Shown here in pieces: positions 37,721-47,451 of a stretch of 64,000 nucleotides of DNA. This DNA is from Marinithermofilum abyssi (GTDB lineage: Bacteria > Bacillota > Bacilli > Thermoactinomycetales > DSM-45169), in NCBI RefSeq assembly GCF_014641195.1, contig NZ_BMHQ01000011.1:60185-124184 (forward strand), in the 5' to 3' direction. The translations under genes and the position numbers were made by a program. Below the pieces are notes generated by a model. It made no database searches. It was not told where the DNA came from and saw nothing but the letters and a program-made list of their open reading frames with translations. How positions within the stretch are numbered: the stretch's first letter is position 1; the number at the start of each line of letters is the position of its first letter.

Positions 37721-39793
37721 TTAGTTCTTCTCTACCTGATAGTCACACTCGGTACATTTGATCAGCGTCCCTTTTTTGCGCCGTTTTTCCACCATCATGC
37801 TTTGACACTTGGGACAGGGACGTTCCACCGGTTTATCCCATGATACAAAATCGCAATCCGGGTATCGGTCGCATCCGTAGAAAGTGCGCCGTTTTTTACT
37901 CTTCCGCTCCACGATTTCGCCTTTTTCGCACTTGGGGCATTTCACCCCGGTCGACTTGACGATGGCCTTCGTATTGCGGCAGTCCGGAAAGCCGGAACAA
38001 GCGAGGAATTTGCCGTAGCGGCCAAATTTGTAAACCATGGGTTTGCCGCATTTTTCACAGCTCTCATCCGACACCTCGTCCTGGATTTCCACTTCCTTCA
38101 TCTCTTCTTCCGCCACTTTGAGACGCTTTTGAAAATGCTCGTAAAAGCGTTCCAGGATTTTGACCCAGTCTGCTTTCCCTTCTTCGATGTGGTCCAGGTC
38201 CTCCTCCATGTGCGCAGTAAACTCCACATTGAGGATCTCCGGGAAAAACTCCTCCATCAAGGAGATCACGATCTCTCCCAGCTCCGACGGGACAAAACGC
38301 TTATCTTCCAGCATCACATAGCCGCGCTTCTGGATGGTATCCAGTGTAGGGGCGTACGTACTGGGGCGCCCAATTCCTTTTTCCTCCATGGTTTTCACCA
38401 AACGGGCCTCTGTATAACGCGGCGGCGGTTGTGTAAAGTGCTGCTTCGGTTCGATGCTCTTTTTTTTGAGCACTTGCCCCACTTCCAACGCTGGCAGGAA
38501 TTTATCCTCTTCCTTTTTACCGTCGTCGTCCCCTTCCACATACACCTTCATAAAACCGGGAAACTTCACTTTGGATCCGGTCGCCCGGAAAATGGCATCC
38601 CCTGCTTCAATATCCGCCGAAATGGCGTCCAACACCGCCGGGGCCATCTGACTGGCCACGAACCGCTCCCAGATCAACCGGTACAAGCGCAGCTGGTCCC
38701 GGCTGAGATAGGGCTTCATTTTGTCCGGCGAGCGCATGGCCGAAGTGGGACGGATCGCTTCGTGGGCATCCTGGGCCCCCGCCTTTTTCTTGTGTGCCCG
38801 GGGTTTGGCAGGCAGGTATTTGTCCCCGTACTGCTTTGAGATAAACTGCCGGGCCTCTTCCTGGGCCACATCGGAAACCCGGGTGGAATCCGTACGCATG
38901 TAGGTAATCAGACCCACTGTGCCTTCTTTGCCCAAGTCCACCCCTTCATATAACTGCTGGGCGATGGACATGGTTTTGGCGGCACGGAAATTGAGCTTGC
39001 GGGCTGCTTCCTGCTGCAGCGAACTGGTGATAAAAGGCGGTGCCGGATTGCGGCGGCGTTCGCTCTTCTTAACGTCTTTGACTTTGTACCGCTTGCCTTT
39101 GATCGCGTCCAAAAGTTTCTTGACGTCTTCTTCCGATTTCAGATCCGCCTTTTTATCTCCGTATCCGTAAAACTTGGCTTCAAACACTTCGTCACCGGCA
39201 ATCAGTTGCACCGTCACGGTCCAATATTCTTCCGGCTGGAAATTGCGGATCTCGTTTTCCCGGTCGATGATCAGCTTGACGGCCACAGATTGCACCCGGC
39301 CGGCACTTAGCCCTTTTTTCACTTTTTTCCACAGGACCGGGCTGATCCCATACCCGACCAAGCGGTCGAGAATGCGGCGGGCCTGCTGCGCCTGCACCAG
39401 ATCCATGTTGATTTTCCGAGGATGCTTGAACGCTTCCTTCACGGCATCTTTGGTAATTTCGTTAAACACCACGCGACATTGTTCATCCAGTTCCAAATTG
39501 AGACTGTGAGCCAAATGAAAGGCGATCGCTTCCCCCTCGCGGTCGGGGTCCGCTGCCAAGTAGACGCGTTTCACTTTTTTGCGGGCGTCCCGCAGCTCCT
39601 TCAGCACATCCCCCTTGCCGCGAATGGTAATATATTTGGGTTCAAAATTGTTCTCCGTATCCACACCCAGCTGGCTTTTGGGCAGATCGCGCACATGCCC
39701 CATCGAGGCTTTCACAATATATTTTTTTCCCAAGTATTTTCCGATCGTTTTCGCTTTGGCGGGTGATTCGACGATTACGAGTGAATCGGCCAT
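37721..39793 (-). CDS. topA: DNA topoisomerase I
   Basis: Type IA enzyme relaxing negative supercoils. Toprim domain ([25 protein letters not shown]), catalytic Tyr in [14 protein letters not shown], and three C-terminal zinc-ribbon units ([16 protein letters not shown] and CPKCQSMM starts). It has 690 residues. ATG 39793 has GGAGG 7 nt upstream; six codons of open frame before it are not needed. Confidence 0.97.
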   Translation of the reverse strand: MADSLVIVESPAKAKTIGKYLGKKYIVKASMGHVRDLPKSQLGVDTENNFEPKYITIRGKGDVLKELRDARKKVKRVYLAADPDREGEAIAFHLAHSLNLELDEQCRVVFNEITKDAVKEAFKHPRKINMDLVQAQQARRILDRLVGYGISPVLWKKVKKGLSAGRVQSVAVKLIIDRENEIRNFQPEEYWTVTVQLIAGDEVFEAKFYGYGDKKADLKSEEDVKKLLDAIKGKRYKVKDVKKSERRRNPAPPFITSSLQQEAARKLNFRAAKTMSIAQQLYEGVDLGKEGTVGLITYMRTDSTRVSDVAQEEARQFISKQYGDKYLPAKPRAHKKKAGAQDAHEAIRPTSAMRSPDKMKPYLSRDQLRLYRLIWERFVASQMAPAVLDAISADIEAGDAIFRATGSKVKFPGFMKVYVEGDDDGKKEEDKFLPALEVGQVLKKKSIEPKQHFTQPPPRYTEARLVKTMEEKGIGRPSTYAPTLDTIQKRGYVMLEDKRFVPSELGEIVISLMEEFFPEILNVEFTAHMEEDLDHIEEGKADWVKILERFYEHFQKRLKVAEEEMKEVEIQDEVSDESCEKCGKPMVYKFGRYGKFLACSGFPDCRNTKAIVKSTGVKCPKCEKGEIVERKSKKRRTFYGCDRYPDCDFVSWDKPVERPCPKCQSMMVEKRRKKGTLIKCTECDYQVEKN

Positions 39794-39941
39794 CCCGCGC
39801 CCTCCCCTCACAATAAACCGCTCCAGTAATTTCGAATATCCTTAGCTTATGTCACACATCCCCCGTTTTGCAAGTGGAGGACTTATTCCTCTACTCTTGC
39901 CGCTATTGTACCTTATCAAACATAATGGGATGAGAGCAACC

Positions 39942-41066
39942 TCAGCATTGGACAAAACGGGCTCCCGGTAGCTGCCGAATCAACCCCTTCATCTGTAACT
40001 GCACCAGATAGCGATGCATCTCCTGCAAGGGATACTCCACATGGGATGCAATCTCCTCCAATGAACGAGGTTCTTCCTTTATATATGCGTAAATCCGACG
40101 TTCTTCCTCACAAAGAGACATCACCGGCTCTGTCTGTCGGGAATGCTCTGCTGATGTCGGCGACGGCGCCGGGGCAGGGGTAAAAAAAGAAAACTCCTCC
40201 CAGATATCCTCGACACAGGTGACACACTTGGCTCCCTGTTGAATCAGCCGGTTCGTCCCGCGGCTCAACTCCGATGTGATGGGCCCCGGCACCGCAAACA
40301 CTTCCCGCCCTTGTTCCATCGCACAATCAGCAGTAATCAACGAACCGCTTCGTTCTGCGGCTTCCACCACCAAAATGCCGTGGGTCAGCCCGCTGATCAG
40401 CCGGTTGCGTTGAGGAAACAATCCCGGGTGAGGCTGCGTGCCCGGCGAGACTTCGGAAACCACGGCGCCCCTTCGGCAAATCTCTTCATATAATGCGCGG
40501 TGATGTTTGGGGTATACCACATCCACCCCCGAACCGAGCACGGCAATCGTTTTTCCGTCAACCCCCAGGGCCGCCCGGTGGGCTTCTCCGTCAATCCCTG
40601 TTGCCAACCCGCTCACCACGGTCCACCCCTGCGCTGCTACGTCTTTCGCCAACCGGCGGGCAGCGATTTTCCCGTAGTTTGTCGGTTTGCGCGCGCCCAC
40701 CACGCCCAGCCCGCTGCTCTTTAACAGGTTCCGATCCCCCTTCACATACAGAACCCAGGGAGGCTGGGGGAGCTGCTTCAAGGAATCGGGGTAGTCCGGA
40801 TCCCACACGGTGACAGCAGCAATATTTCGGCGGCTGAGCTCTTCCGACGTACGAGATACCAGCTCCGCTCCCCATTTCTGGCAAATGTGCTCTTTTACCT
40901 TTTTTGAAGCCACCTTCCCTTCCAGCAGCGTCAGATAAGAATCCACTTGATCGGACGAAGGGTCCCACCCCGCTGTCAACAGGCGGTCCAATGTATGCCA
41001 TCCCACACCCGCAATCTGATGCATAGCCACCAAACCATCCCGACGTGTCCACTTCCGGCTTTTCAC
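39942..41066 (-). CDS. dprA: DNA-processing protein DprA
   Basis: Binds incoming single-stranded DNA and loads RecA during natural transformation. Rossmann-like core with GLGVVGARKPTNYG, VSGLATGIDGEAH and LFPQRNRLISGL, an N-terminal SAM-like region, and a C-terminal winged-helix domain. It has 374 residues from GTG 41066, which has GGAGG 8 nt upstream. The frame is open 62 codons further through a terminator, which cannot be coding. Confidence 0.94.
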   Translation of the reverse strand: MKSRKWTRRDGLVAMHQIAGVGWHTLDRLLTAGWDPSSDQVDSYLTLLEGKVASKKVKEHICQKWGAELVSRTSEELSRRNIAAVTVWDPDYPDSLKQLPQPPWVLYVKGDRNLLKSSGLGVVGARKPTNYGKIAARRLAKDVAAQGWTVVSGLATGIDGEAHRAALGVDGKTIAVLGSGVDVVYPKHHRALYEEICRRGAVVSEVSPGTQPHPGLFPQRNRLISGLTHGILVVEAAERSGSLITADCAMEQGREVFAVPGPITSELSRGTNRLIQQGAKCVTCVEDIWEEFSFFTPAPAPSPTSAEHSRQTEPVMSLCEEERRIYAYIKEEPRSLEEIASHVEYPLQEMHRYLVQLQMKGLIRQLPGARFVQC

Positions 41067-41082
41067 AAGCGCTCCCTCCCAT

Positions 41083-41109
41083 GAAAAAAGGGACCGTAAA
41101 GGTCCCTTT
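41083..41109 (-). terminator. Intrinsic terminator between sucD and dprA
   Basis: Minus-strand AAAGGGACC-TTTAC-GGTCCCTTT followed by TTT, about 160 nt after the sucD stop and just before the dprA Shine-Dalgarno. Confidence 0.85.
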
Positions 41110-41267
41110 CCGCTTGATGTTGGTGGTGATCCCTCACAGACACATCCTCCCGGGTGTCGAGGATACCGGATGGATGGCTGACGGGTCACACGATTTCCGT
41201 CTCTAAGATGACAACATTCCCGCTGAAGAAAGGTTCTATTGCACGAATGCACGAGCTGGATGCCCGC

Positions 41268-42173
41268 TCAGTTCTTCGTGATGCAGGTTTGCAGCAGCCC
41301 TTTCTCCTCCAGGACGCGCACCAGCGTTTCACCGATGACGGCCGGGGTCGGGGCCACAGCCACGCCGCACTCTTCCAATTTGGCGATCTTCTCAGCCGCG
41401 GTACCTTTACCGCCGGAAATGATGGCACCCGCATGGCCCATCCGTTTTCCCGGAGGCGCAGTCTGACCCCCGATGAAGCCGACCACCGGTTTATCCATGT
41501 TGTCACGGATCCATTCGGCGGCCTCTTCTTCTGCCGTACCGCCGATTTCCCCGATCATAATCACGGCTTCGGTGTCTTTGTCCTTTTGGAACTCTTTCAG
41601 TACATCGATAAAATTGGTCCCGTTGACTGGGTCGCCGCCGATACCCACTGCGGTGGATTGACCGATACCGCGGGTGGACAACTGATGCACCGCTTCATAA
41701 GTGAGGGTTCCGCTCCGGGATACAATGCCCACTTTTCCGGGAGTATGGATATAACCAGGCATAATTCCGATTTTGCACTCGCCCGGAGTGATGACGCCGG
41801 GGCAGTTCGGACCGATCAGGCGTGTTTTCTTTCCTTCCATGTAACGGCGCACTTTCACCATATCCAGCACCGGGATGCCCTCGGTGATACAAATGACCAA
41901 ATCCAGCTCCGCGTCCACCGCTTCCATGATCGCATCAGCGGCAAACGCCGGGGGCACGTACACGGCGGAAGCGTTGGCACCTGTTGCTTCCACTGCTTCT
42001 TTGACCGTGTTGAACACCGGCACGCCTTCCACTTCCGTACCGCCTTTGCCCGGGGTCACCCCGCCGACCACCTGGGTTCCGTATTCGATCGCTTGTTTGG
42101 TGTGGAACAAGCCATTGGAGCCGGTGATGCCTTGGGTGATGACTTTGGTGTTTTTATCCACAAAGATACTCAC
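41268..42173 (-). CDS. sucD: Succinyl-CoA ligase alpha subunit
   Basis: TCA-cycle enzyme subunit with the CoA-binding Rossmann domain ([17 protein letters not shown]) and the phospho-His segment [14 protein letters not shown] near residue 245; 301 residues. Start is a GTG at 42173 with GGCGGG upstream. It lies 36 nt after sucC. The sucC-sucD-dprA-topA order matches B. subtilis. Confidence 0.97.
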   Translation of the reverse strand: MSIFVDKNTKVITQGITGSNGLFHTKQAIEYGTQVVGGVTPGKGGTEVEGVPVFNTVKEAVEATGANASAVYVPPAFAADAIMEAVDAELDLVICITEGIPVLDMVKVRRYMEGKKTRLIGPNCPGVITPGECKIGIMPGYIHTPGKVGIVSRSGTLTYEAVHQLSTRGIGQSTAVGIGGDPVNGTNFIDVLKEFQKDKDTEAVIMIGEIGGTAEEEAAEWIRDNMDKPVVGFIGGQTAPPGKRMGHAGAIISGGKGTAAEKIAKLEECGVAVAPTPAVIGETLVRVLEEKGLLQTCITKN

Positions 42174-42209
42174 GTTGAACCCGCCTTTCCAGATGTTTTT
42201 GGGACGTTG

Positions 42210-43370
42210 TTAATTCACCAGGGACACGATTTTTTCTGCAGCGTCCGCCATGGAGTCGGCAGCGACGATTTTCAGTCCGGACTGATTGAGGATCTCTTTA
42301 CCCAACTCCACATTGGTTCCTTCCAAACGAACCACGAGGGGACGATCCAGGCCCACTTGTTTCGCCGCTTCCACCACACCGTTGGCAATGACGTCGCATT
42401 TCATGATCCCGCCGAAAATGTTGACCAAAACACCTTTTACATTGGGATCATCCAGAATAATCTTGAAGGCTTCCGTCACTTTCTCGGTGGTGGCGCCGCC
42501 TCCCACATCCAGGAAGTTGGCCGGCTCTCCGCCATAGTGTTTGATAATGTCCATGGTGGCCATGGCCAGACCGGCTCCGTTTACCATGCAGCCGATGTTG
42601 CCGTCCAAAGCGATATAGCTGAGATCGTACTTGGAAGCTTCGATCTCTTTCGGATCTTCTTCATCAAAGTCCCGCAGCTCCACGATGTCTTTGTGACGGT
42701 ACAACGCATTGGAATCGAAGTTCAGCTTGGCATCCAGCGCCATGACCTGACCGTCCTTGGTGGTGATCAGAGGGTTGATTTCCGCCAGAGAGCAATCTTT
42801 ATCCACGAATGCCTGGTACAGACCGAGCATAAATTTCACGGCTTTGTTGATCAGTTCCTTCGGAATGCCGATGGAGTATGCCAAACGGCGGGCCTGGAAA
42901 GCTTGCAGCCCGACAGCCGGATCCACCACTTCTTTGAAGATTTTTTCCGGCGTGCGTGCAGCCACTTCTTCGATCTCCGTACCGCCTTCTTCCGAAGCCA
43001 TCATCACCAGACGGCCTTTGGAACGGTCCAGCGTCATTCCGACATAATATTCCTTCTGAATGGCGCAGCCCTCTTCGATGAGCAGGCGTTTCACTTCTTT
43101 TCCTTCCGGGCCCGTTTGGTGGGTAACCAGCACTTTGCCCAACAGCTCGGAAGCAAAGGCTTTTACCTCATCCAGACTGCGGGCCAGTTTCACACCGCCG
43201 GCTTTCCCGCGGCCGCCGGCATGGATTTGGGCTTTGACCACCCACAGATCTCCGCCGAGTTTTTTCGCTGCGTCCACTGCTTCTTCCGGTGTGTAAGCGA
43301 CATGGCCACGGGGAACGACCACCCCGTACTGTTTCAGCACTTCTTTGCCTTGGTATTCATGTACGTTCAT
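42210..43370 (-). CDS. sucC: Succinyl-CoA ligase beta subunit
   Basis: ATP-grasp subunit giving the nucleotide specificity. N-terminus [35 protein letters not shown], and the C-terminal [18 protein letters not shown] and [14 protein letters not shown]; 386 residues. Forms a heterodimer or tetramer with SucD. Confidence 0.97.
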   Translation of the reverse strand: MNVHEYQGKEVLKQYGVVVPRGHVAYTPEEAVDAAKKLGGDLWVVKAQIHAGGRGKAGGVKLARSLDEVKAFASELLGKVLVTHQTGPEGKEVKRLLIEEGCAIQKEYYVGMTLDRSKGRLVMMASEEGGTEIEEVAARTPEKIFKEVVDPAVGLQAFQARRLAYSIGIPKELINKAVKFMLGLYQAFVDKDCSLAEINPLITTKDGQVMALDAKLNFDSNALYRHKDIVELRDFDEEDPKEIEASKYDLSYIALDGNIGCMVNGAGLAMATMDIIKHYGGEPANFLDVGGGATTEKVTEAFKIILDDPNVKGVLVNIFGGIMKCDVIANGVVEAAKQVGLDRPLVVRLEGTNVELGKEILNQSGLKIVAADSMADAAEKIVSLVN

Positions 43371-43403
43371 GCCCCATCCCCCTATCTCGTTTCATCTTCA
43401 TTC

Positions 43404-43440
43404 ATCAAAAAAAGCCCGGCGGTTCACCTTCGGGTTCGAG
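43404..43440 (-). terminator. Terminator-like hairpin in the sucC leader
   Basis: Minus strand CCCG-aa-GGT-GA-ACC-gc-CGGG then CTTTTTTT, lying between the sucC promoter (43561-43589) and the sucC start, about 40 nt before the ATG. Its position makes it a candidate attenuator rather than a gene-end terminator. Confidence 0.5.
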
Positions 43441-43560
43441 GACACCCTTTTTGGTTTCAAGCAAGATGCGACCACTTACAGAACCTTCTGGCAACAATGG
43501 CATTTTGCCTGAATTCCGAAGAAAAATCCCAGCAGGGCGAACCTTCTTGGCTCCATGGAA

Positions 43561-43589
43561 AGTATAGCGCATGTGACGGGCTTTGCCAA
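43561..43589 (-). promoter_or_regulatory. sucC promoter
   Basis: TTGGCA (43589-43584), 17-nt spacer and TATACT (43566-43561) on the minus strand: a near-consensus sigma-A promoter with a leader of about 180 nt. Confidence 0.7.
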
Positions 43590-43708
43590 CCGTCTGCCGC
43601 CGCACTTCCCAAGGAGCACAGGTGGTGAACCGTTTTCACCTGCCCTTTGGAAATCCCGTTGCCTTATATACTTTCTGATGAACAGCCGTTTTCACACACA
43701 ACAAAAGG

Positions 43709-43737
43709 GCTGCTTGTCCCCAGCCCTTTTGCTCCTG
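43709..43737 (-). terminator. Intrinsic terminator after the 43-residue membrane protein
   Basis: AAAAGGGCTG-GGGACAAG-CAGCCCTTTT followed by GTTGT on the minus strand. The A- and T-flanks are symmetrical, so it could act in both directions. Confidence 0.75.
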
Positions 43738-43869
43738 TCACTTCACCAGCATGCTGATTACCATACCGGCAGCCGCAATGCCCATGAAGAACACCGTTGC
43801 GACGGTCGTTCCGAACACCATGTCCAGCAAATCATTTTCTTGGTTTTCCTTGCGCGAATCGGAGCTCAT
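43738..43869 (-). CDS. 43-residue membrane protein, YqzM-like
   Basis: Short gene read directly from the sequence: ATG 43869 to TGA 43738, AGGAGG 7 nt upstream, terminator immediately after and an extended -10 box (TGC-TATACT, 43973-43968) before it. The product has a polar N-terminus (SSDSRKENQENDLLD) and one hydrophobic helix (about 17-41). Size and layout resemble the B. subtilis YqzM type; the match is by memory and weak. Function unknown. Confidence 0.65.
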   Translation of the reverse strand: MSSDSRKENQENDLLDMVFGTTVATVFFMGIAAAGMVISMLVK

Positions 43870-44067
43870 GTTCCACCCTCCTGATTTTCGCGACCGGCAA
43901 TCGGAGAGACCGGCCGGCCTTTCACTAGGTTACCCGAAGTGAGCGATTTCAAATAAGTTTCATGGTCAGTATAGCACGGTTTTGGGCTTGCGAAAATACC
44001 GCACCCGGAACTCTTTTGGGAAAAATCGAAAATGGACGAAAAATGGTTCCATCCTTCCTATATTTTG

Positions 44068-44391
44068 CTATCCCAATTTCTCCACATCGAGCAACCGAAC
44101 GATGGGCAAGCGCACCTTCCCCTCCAGGGTGAGCACTTCCACCCAGCCATGCATCGGATGGACACGCCCGACTTTCCCTTCCACCACATAAGGACCCTCT
44201 TCGTTATAAGCTGTCCATCGCAAGGGGCGATCTTCCGCTCTTGCTTCCTGTACCACTCGGTTCAACTCTTCTGTCTGCTGTTCATCCAGCACAGGAGGCT
44301 GGTATCTTTCCTTCCGCTGGTCAAGATAGCATTCCACATGCTCCGGCAGCACCATCCGGTGCCCCTCCCACAGCTTATTGCCTCGGTCCAC
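44068..44391 (-). CDS. YolD-like family protein
   Basis: 107 residues; starts DRGNKLWEGHRMVLPEHVE, the usual YolD-like N-terminus, with later beta-strand segments. In B. subtilis YolD-like genes (e.g. yqjX) accompany Y-family polymerases of the UvrX type and are SOS-controlled. Here the partner upstream is a 73-residue protein instead. Start GTG 44391 (GGAG 9 nt upstream) overlaps the end of that gene by 17 nt, so the pair is coupled. Confidence 0.8.
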   Translation of the reverse strand: MDRGNKLWEGHRMVLPEHVECYLDQRKERYQPPVLDEQQTEELNRVVQEARAEDRPLRWTAYNEEGPYVVEGKVGRVHPMHGWVEVLTLEGKVRLPIVRLLDVEKLG

Positions 44392-44596
44392 GGTGTCCTT
44401 CTCCTTTCATCGCTGCCAAGATCCCGCTCCGTTTAAAGCGGCGAAAAGCCCGCCGCTCATAGCAAAAGCCCAGGATGTAGTCCTTTTCCACAGAGCAGAT
44501 GCGAACACGCCGCTGCGTACAGTTCCCCTGCTCATCCAGGTAAATCATATCGATGGGAAAACCCGATGCCGATCCATGTGTAAGTACCCAGTCCAT
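44375..44596 (-). CDS. Small WYL-like domain protein
   Basis: 73 residues: PIDMIYLDEQGNCTQRRVRI then KDYILGFCYERRAFRRFKRSGIL. The strand pattern with Tyr and Arg residues resembles the WYL ligand- or nucleic-acid-sensing fold often linked to DNA damage genes; the family call is tentative. GGGAGG precedes ATG 44596. First gene of a two-gene unit with the YolD-like gene, downstream of a LexA-type box. Confidence 0.6.
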   Translation of the reverse strand: MDWVLTHGSASGFPIDMIYLDEQGNCTQRRVRICSVEKDYILGFCYERRAFRRFKRSGILAAMKGEGHRGPRQ

Positions 44597-44705
44597 GATG
44601 ATTCCTCCCGGAAGTCCTCTTTCTTACAGATGTTGAATCCAGCCGTTACGTTTTCCCCGGTTCTCTTTTTTGATACCGGAAGTTTGTTAGACACGCACCT
44701 TATCA

Positions 44706-44749
44706 GAACGTTTGTTCCTATTATATGCAGCTCCTCGAAAAAGATACAA
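44706..44749 (-). promoter_or_regulatory. Putative LexA (SOS) box and promoter of the WYL-like/YolD-like pair
   Basis: GAAC-GTTT-GTTC (44706-44717) matches the Bacillus-type SOS box (CGAAC-N4-GTTYC) at 12 of 14 positions on each strand. It lies immediately downstream of a minus-strand TATAAT (44725-44720) with TTGTAT (44749-44744) 18 nt upstream, i.e. over the predicted transcription start, where LexA would block transcription. Confidence 0.6.
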
Positions 44750-44842
44750 CATCCAATAGTTGGGATTTTTCAAACGGAACACGTCTAAACTCTCCCCCAA
44801 GCGGTAAGGATGGGAAATGAAAACCGGAAAAGGAGGAATTCC

Positions 44843-45307
44843 ATGACTACATCCAGACAATGGCTCTACTTGAGCATCGCTTTCGCTTTTGTCCTCATCG
44901 CAACGTCGGCCCTGTTACCCATGCCCTGGTTTGGCGGCAAAACCGTAATCGAAGAGGTTACTTCGGAAACCCAGACTGAAAAAACCTTCCACCTGATCAC
45001 CACGGAATATAAGACCACGGTCAACGGCAGGGAAATGGAAGTATACCGGTGGAACCCGGGCAATCTCGTCGTCCGTGAAGGGGACCGGATAAAGCTGGTG
45101 ATGCACGGCGTGCACGGGAAAGTACACCACTTTTCCCTGAAAGAGTTCGGTCTGCAAGGTACGGTGAAAAAAGGAAAAGCTACCACCGTCCGTTTTGTGG
45201 CGGATAAACCCGGTACCTATGAACTGATTTGCCACAACCACCACGGAGTGGATCAAAACGGCCCCATGGTCGCCTACATTACCGTATTGCCAGAGAAGGA
45301 GCAGTGA
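44843..45307 (+). CDS. Membrane-anchored cupredoxin-domain protein
   Basis: 154 residues: an N-terminal transmembrane segment (about 6-26) then a single cupredoxin domain. Likely copper ligands are a His in GKVHHFSLKEFG, Cys and His in LICHNHHG, and Met in NGPMVAY. A single Cys argues for a type-1-like mononuclear site, not a CuA centre. Exported, probably extracytoplasmic electron transfer or copper binding. ATG 44843 has AGGAGG 6 nt upstream; an upstream in-frame ATG (44810) lacks one. It stands alone with its own terminator. Confidence 0.75.
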   Translation: MTTSRQWLYLSIAFAFVLIATSALLPMPWFGGKTVIEEVTSETQTEKTFHLITTEYKTTVNGREMEVYRWNPGNLVVREGDRIKLVMHGVHGKVHHFSLKEFGLQGTVKKGKATTVRFVADKPGTYELICHNHHGVDQNGPMVAYITVLPEKEQ

Positions 45308-45310
45308 AAA

Positions 45311-45342
45311 AAAGCCCGCTTCCGGGGAAGGAAGGGGGCTTC
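45311..45342 (+). terminator. Hairpin terminator after the cupredoxin gene
   Basis: AAGCCC-g-CTTCC-GGGGA-aGGAAG-g-GGGCTT with a weak T-rich tail, starting 3 nt after the stop. Confidence 0.6.
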
Positions 45343-45428
45343 TTCGTTTCCTTCGGCTGTCATCCTGGACGCCTGGTGAAACCTCTGATATGCTGAGACC
45401 GAATCGATATCCGAACGGAGGACTGCTT

Positions 45429-45857
45429 GTGCACATCCGTTTTCAAACCCCGCACCAATATGTGTTTATCCATGAAAACGTCAAACACCTGTTGCTGGTT
45501 TGGAACAAAGAGGCCGCCCGCCAGCTGTATGTGGTGGAAGAAAAGGAAGACGGCTTGGAGCTGCGATACCCCGGCGAAACTTATACCGAAGTGGTGCTGG
45601 ACCAGGTAGAACCCGTCTTTTTTCGCCAGTTGCAAACGGAAGACGGCATGGAGTCTGTGGTATTGGGCGCTACCTTCCCTTACCGCGATCGATTGATCGG
45701 CATGTACTACAACCGGGAAAACCCGGCGGGTTATCCCTACTTTTTCGAAATCGAGGACGGAGACTTGAAGGATATCCCGGATGAAGAATACGAAGAGGTC
45801 GCCCGAACTTTTTTGACGGAATATCCGGAGTATGTGGAGGAAGTACACGAGGGATAA
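45429..45857 (+). CDS. Conserved-looking protein of unknown function
   Basis: 142 residues, soluble, acidic towards the C-terminus (DEEYEEVARTFLTEYPEYVEE). Alternating beta-strand pattern early on and the motif PYRDRLIGMYYNRENPAGY near residue 95. I do not recognise the family; it has a loose resemblance to DUF1292-type small proteins. GTG 45429 is chosen because GGAGG precedes it by 7 nt. Followed by a clear terminator; no operon partner. Confidence 0.6.
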   Translation: MHIRFQTPHQYVFIHENVKHLLLVWNKEAARQLYVVEEKEDGLELRYPGETYTEVVLDQVEPVFFRQLQTEDGMESVVLGATFPYRDRLIGMYYNRENPAGYPYFFEIEDGDLKDIPDEEYEEVARTFLTEYPEYVEEVHEG

Positions 45858-45884
45858 TCAAAGAAAAAGCAGTCTCCAAGCCAA

Positions 45885-45906
45885 GCCGCCAAACGGCGGT
45901 TTTTTC
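45885..45906 (+). terminator. Intrinsic terminator
   Basis: CCGCC-AAAC-GGCGG followed by TTTTTT, 28 nt after the stop of the 142-residue protein gene. Confidence 0.85.
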
Positions 45907-46020
45907 CTGTGCAAAAAACTGGACATACCGGGCCCCGAGGGTGTATTTTGTTAACGAAACTTCAGTCATATACCGCCTTCAGCGGACATCATAGAACTTA
46001 TCAAAAGAAGGTAGATAGTG

Positions 46021-47451
46021 ATGATCACAGATGACAAACTGTACCGAACGGAAAAAGATTTTCTCGGCGAAAAACAGATTCCCGCCGCTGCTTACTACGG
46101 CATTCAAACAGCACGGGCCAAAGAAAACTTCCCGATCACGGGTTACCGGCTGCACCCTTCTTTGATCCGGGCCATGGCGATGGTGAAGAAAGCGGCCGCC
46201 TTGGCCAACATGGAAGTCGGACGGTTGAATCCGCGGCTGGGCAACGTCATCGTCAAGGCCGCGCAGGAAATCATCGACGGACAGTGGCACGATCATTTTA
46301 TCGTCGACCCGATCCAGGGCGGCGCCGGTACTTCCATCAACATGAACACCAACGAAGTGATCGCCAACCGCGGGCTGGAACTGTTGGGAGAAGAAAAAGG
46401 GGATTATTTCCACCTGAGTCCCAACACTCATGTTAATATGTCCCAATCCACCAATGATACGTTCCCGACGGCGATCCACCTCGCTACCCTGGAACTGTTG
46501 GAACAGCTTCTAAAAACCGCACGGGAAATGGCAGACCAGTTCCAAGCAAAGGCGAAAGCCTTCGACCATGTGATCAAAATGGGACGCACCCACCTTCAGG
46601 ACGCCGTGCCCATCCGCTTAGGACAGGAGTTTGAAGCTTACCACCGGGTATTGGAACGGGATATCAAACGGATGCAGCAGTCCCGCCAGCATCTGTACGA
46701 AGTCAACATGGGAGCGACCGCTGTTGGCACCGGGCTGAATGCTGACCCGCGTTATATCAGAAGCGTAGTTCAACATCTGGCCGACATCAGCGGCTATCCC
46801 CTGGTATGTGCGGATCATCTGGTGGACGCCACCCAAAACACCGACGCCTATACGGAAGTCTCCGCTGCTCTCAAAGTCTGCATGATGAACATGTCCAAAA
46901 TCGCCAACGACCTGCGGCTGATGGCTTCCGGACCCCGGGTCGGGCTGGGTGAACTGAAACTGCCGGCACGGCAACCCGGTTCCTCCATTATGCCGGGAAA
47001 AGTAAACCCGGTGATGGCGGAAGTAATCAACCAGGTCGCCTTCCAGGTCATCGGCAACGACCACACTATCTGCTTGGCCTCGGAAGCGGGCCAGCTGGAA
47101 CTGAACGTAATGGAACCGGTACTGGTCTTCAATCTGCTGCAATCCCTCAGCATCATGAACAACGCCTTCCGCGTCTTCACCGACTACTGCCTCCGTGGCA
47201 TCGAAGCCAACGAAGAGCGGATGAAGGAGTACGTGGAAAAAAGCGTAGGCGTCATCACCGCCGTCAACCCGCACATCGGCTATGAAGCTGCGGCCCGCAT
47301 CGCCCGGGAAGCCATCCTGACCGGACAATCCGTCCGCCAACTTTGCTTGAAGTACAATGTACTGAGTGAAGAAGAGCTAGATCAAATCCTGGATCCCTAT
47401 GAAATGACTCACCCGGGAATTGCCGGGGTGGAACTTCTGGAGCGGGAGTAG
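46021..47451 (+). CDS. aspA: Aspartate ammonia-lyase
   Basis: Converts aspartate to fumarate and ammonia. Fumarase/aspartase superfamily signature GSSIMPGKVNPVMAE and the catalytic-loop region; MGRTHLQDAVPIRLGQEF and SQSTNDTFPTA are complete. It has 476 residues. ATG 46021 has GAAGG about 9 nt upstream; a GTG one codon earlier is less favoured. Class II fumarase (fumC) is the close alternative, but THLQDAVPIRLGQE and the aspartase-type N-terminus LGEKQIPAAAYYGIQT favour AspA. Confidence 0.93.
   Translation: MITDDKLYRTEKDFLGEKQIPAAAYYGIQTARAKENFPITGYRLHPSLIRAMAMVKKAAALANMEVGRLNPRLGNVIVKAAQEIIDGQWHDHFIVDPIQGGAGTSINMNTNEVIANRGLELLGEEKGDYFHLSPNTHVNMSQSTNDTFPTAIHLATLELLEQLLKTAREMADQFQAKAKAFDHVIKMGRTHLQDAVPIRLGQEFEAYHRVLERDIKRMQQSRQHLYEVNMGATAVGTGLNADPRYIRSVVQHLADISGYPLVCADHLVDATQNTDAYTEVSAALKVCMMNMSKIANDLRLMASGPRVGLGELKLPARQPGSSIMPGKVNPVMAEVINQVAFQVIGNDHTICLASEAGQLELNVMEPVLVFNLLQSLSIMNNAFRVFTDYCLRGIEANEERMKEYVEKSVGVITAVNPHIGYEAAARIAREAILTGQSVRQLCLKYNVLSEEELDQILDPYEMTHPGIAGVELLERE

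Noticed and set aside
41154..43628. An 824-codon plus-strand open frame across sucC and sucD
   Set aside because: Very long but purely antisense to two certain genes; His- and Phe-rich without domain features.
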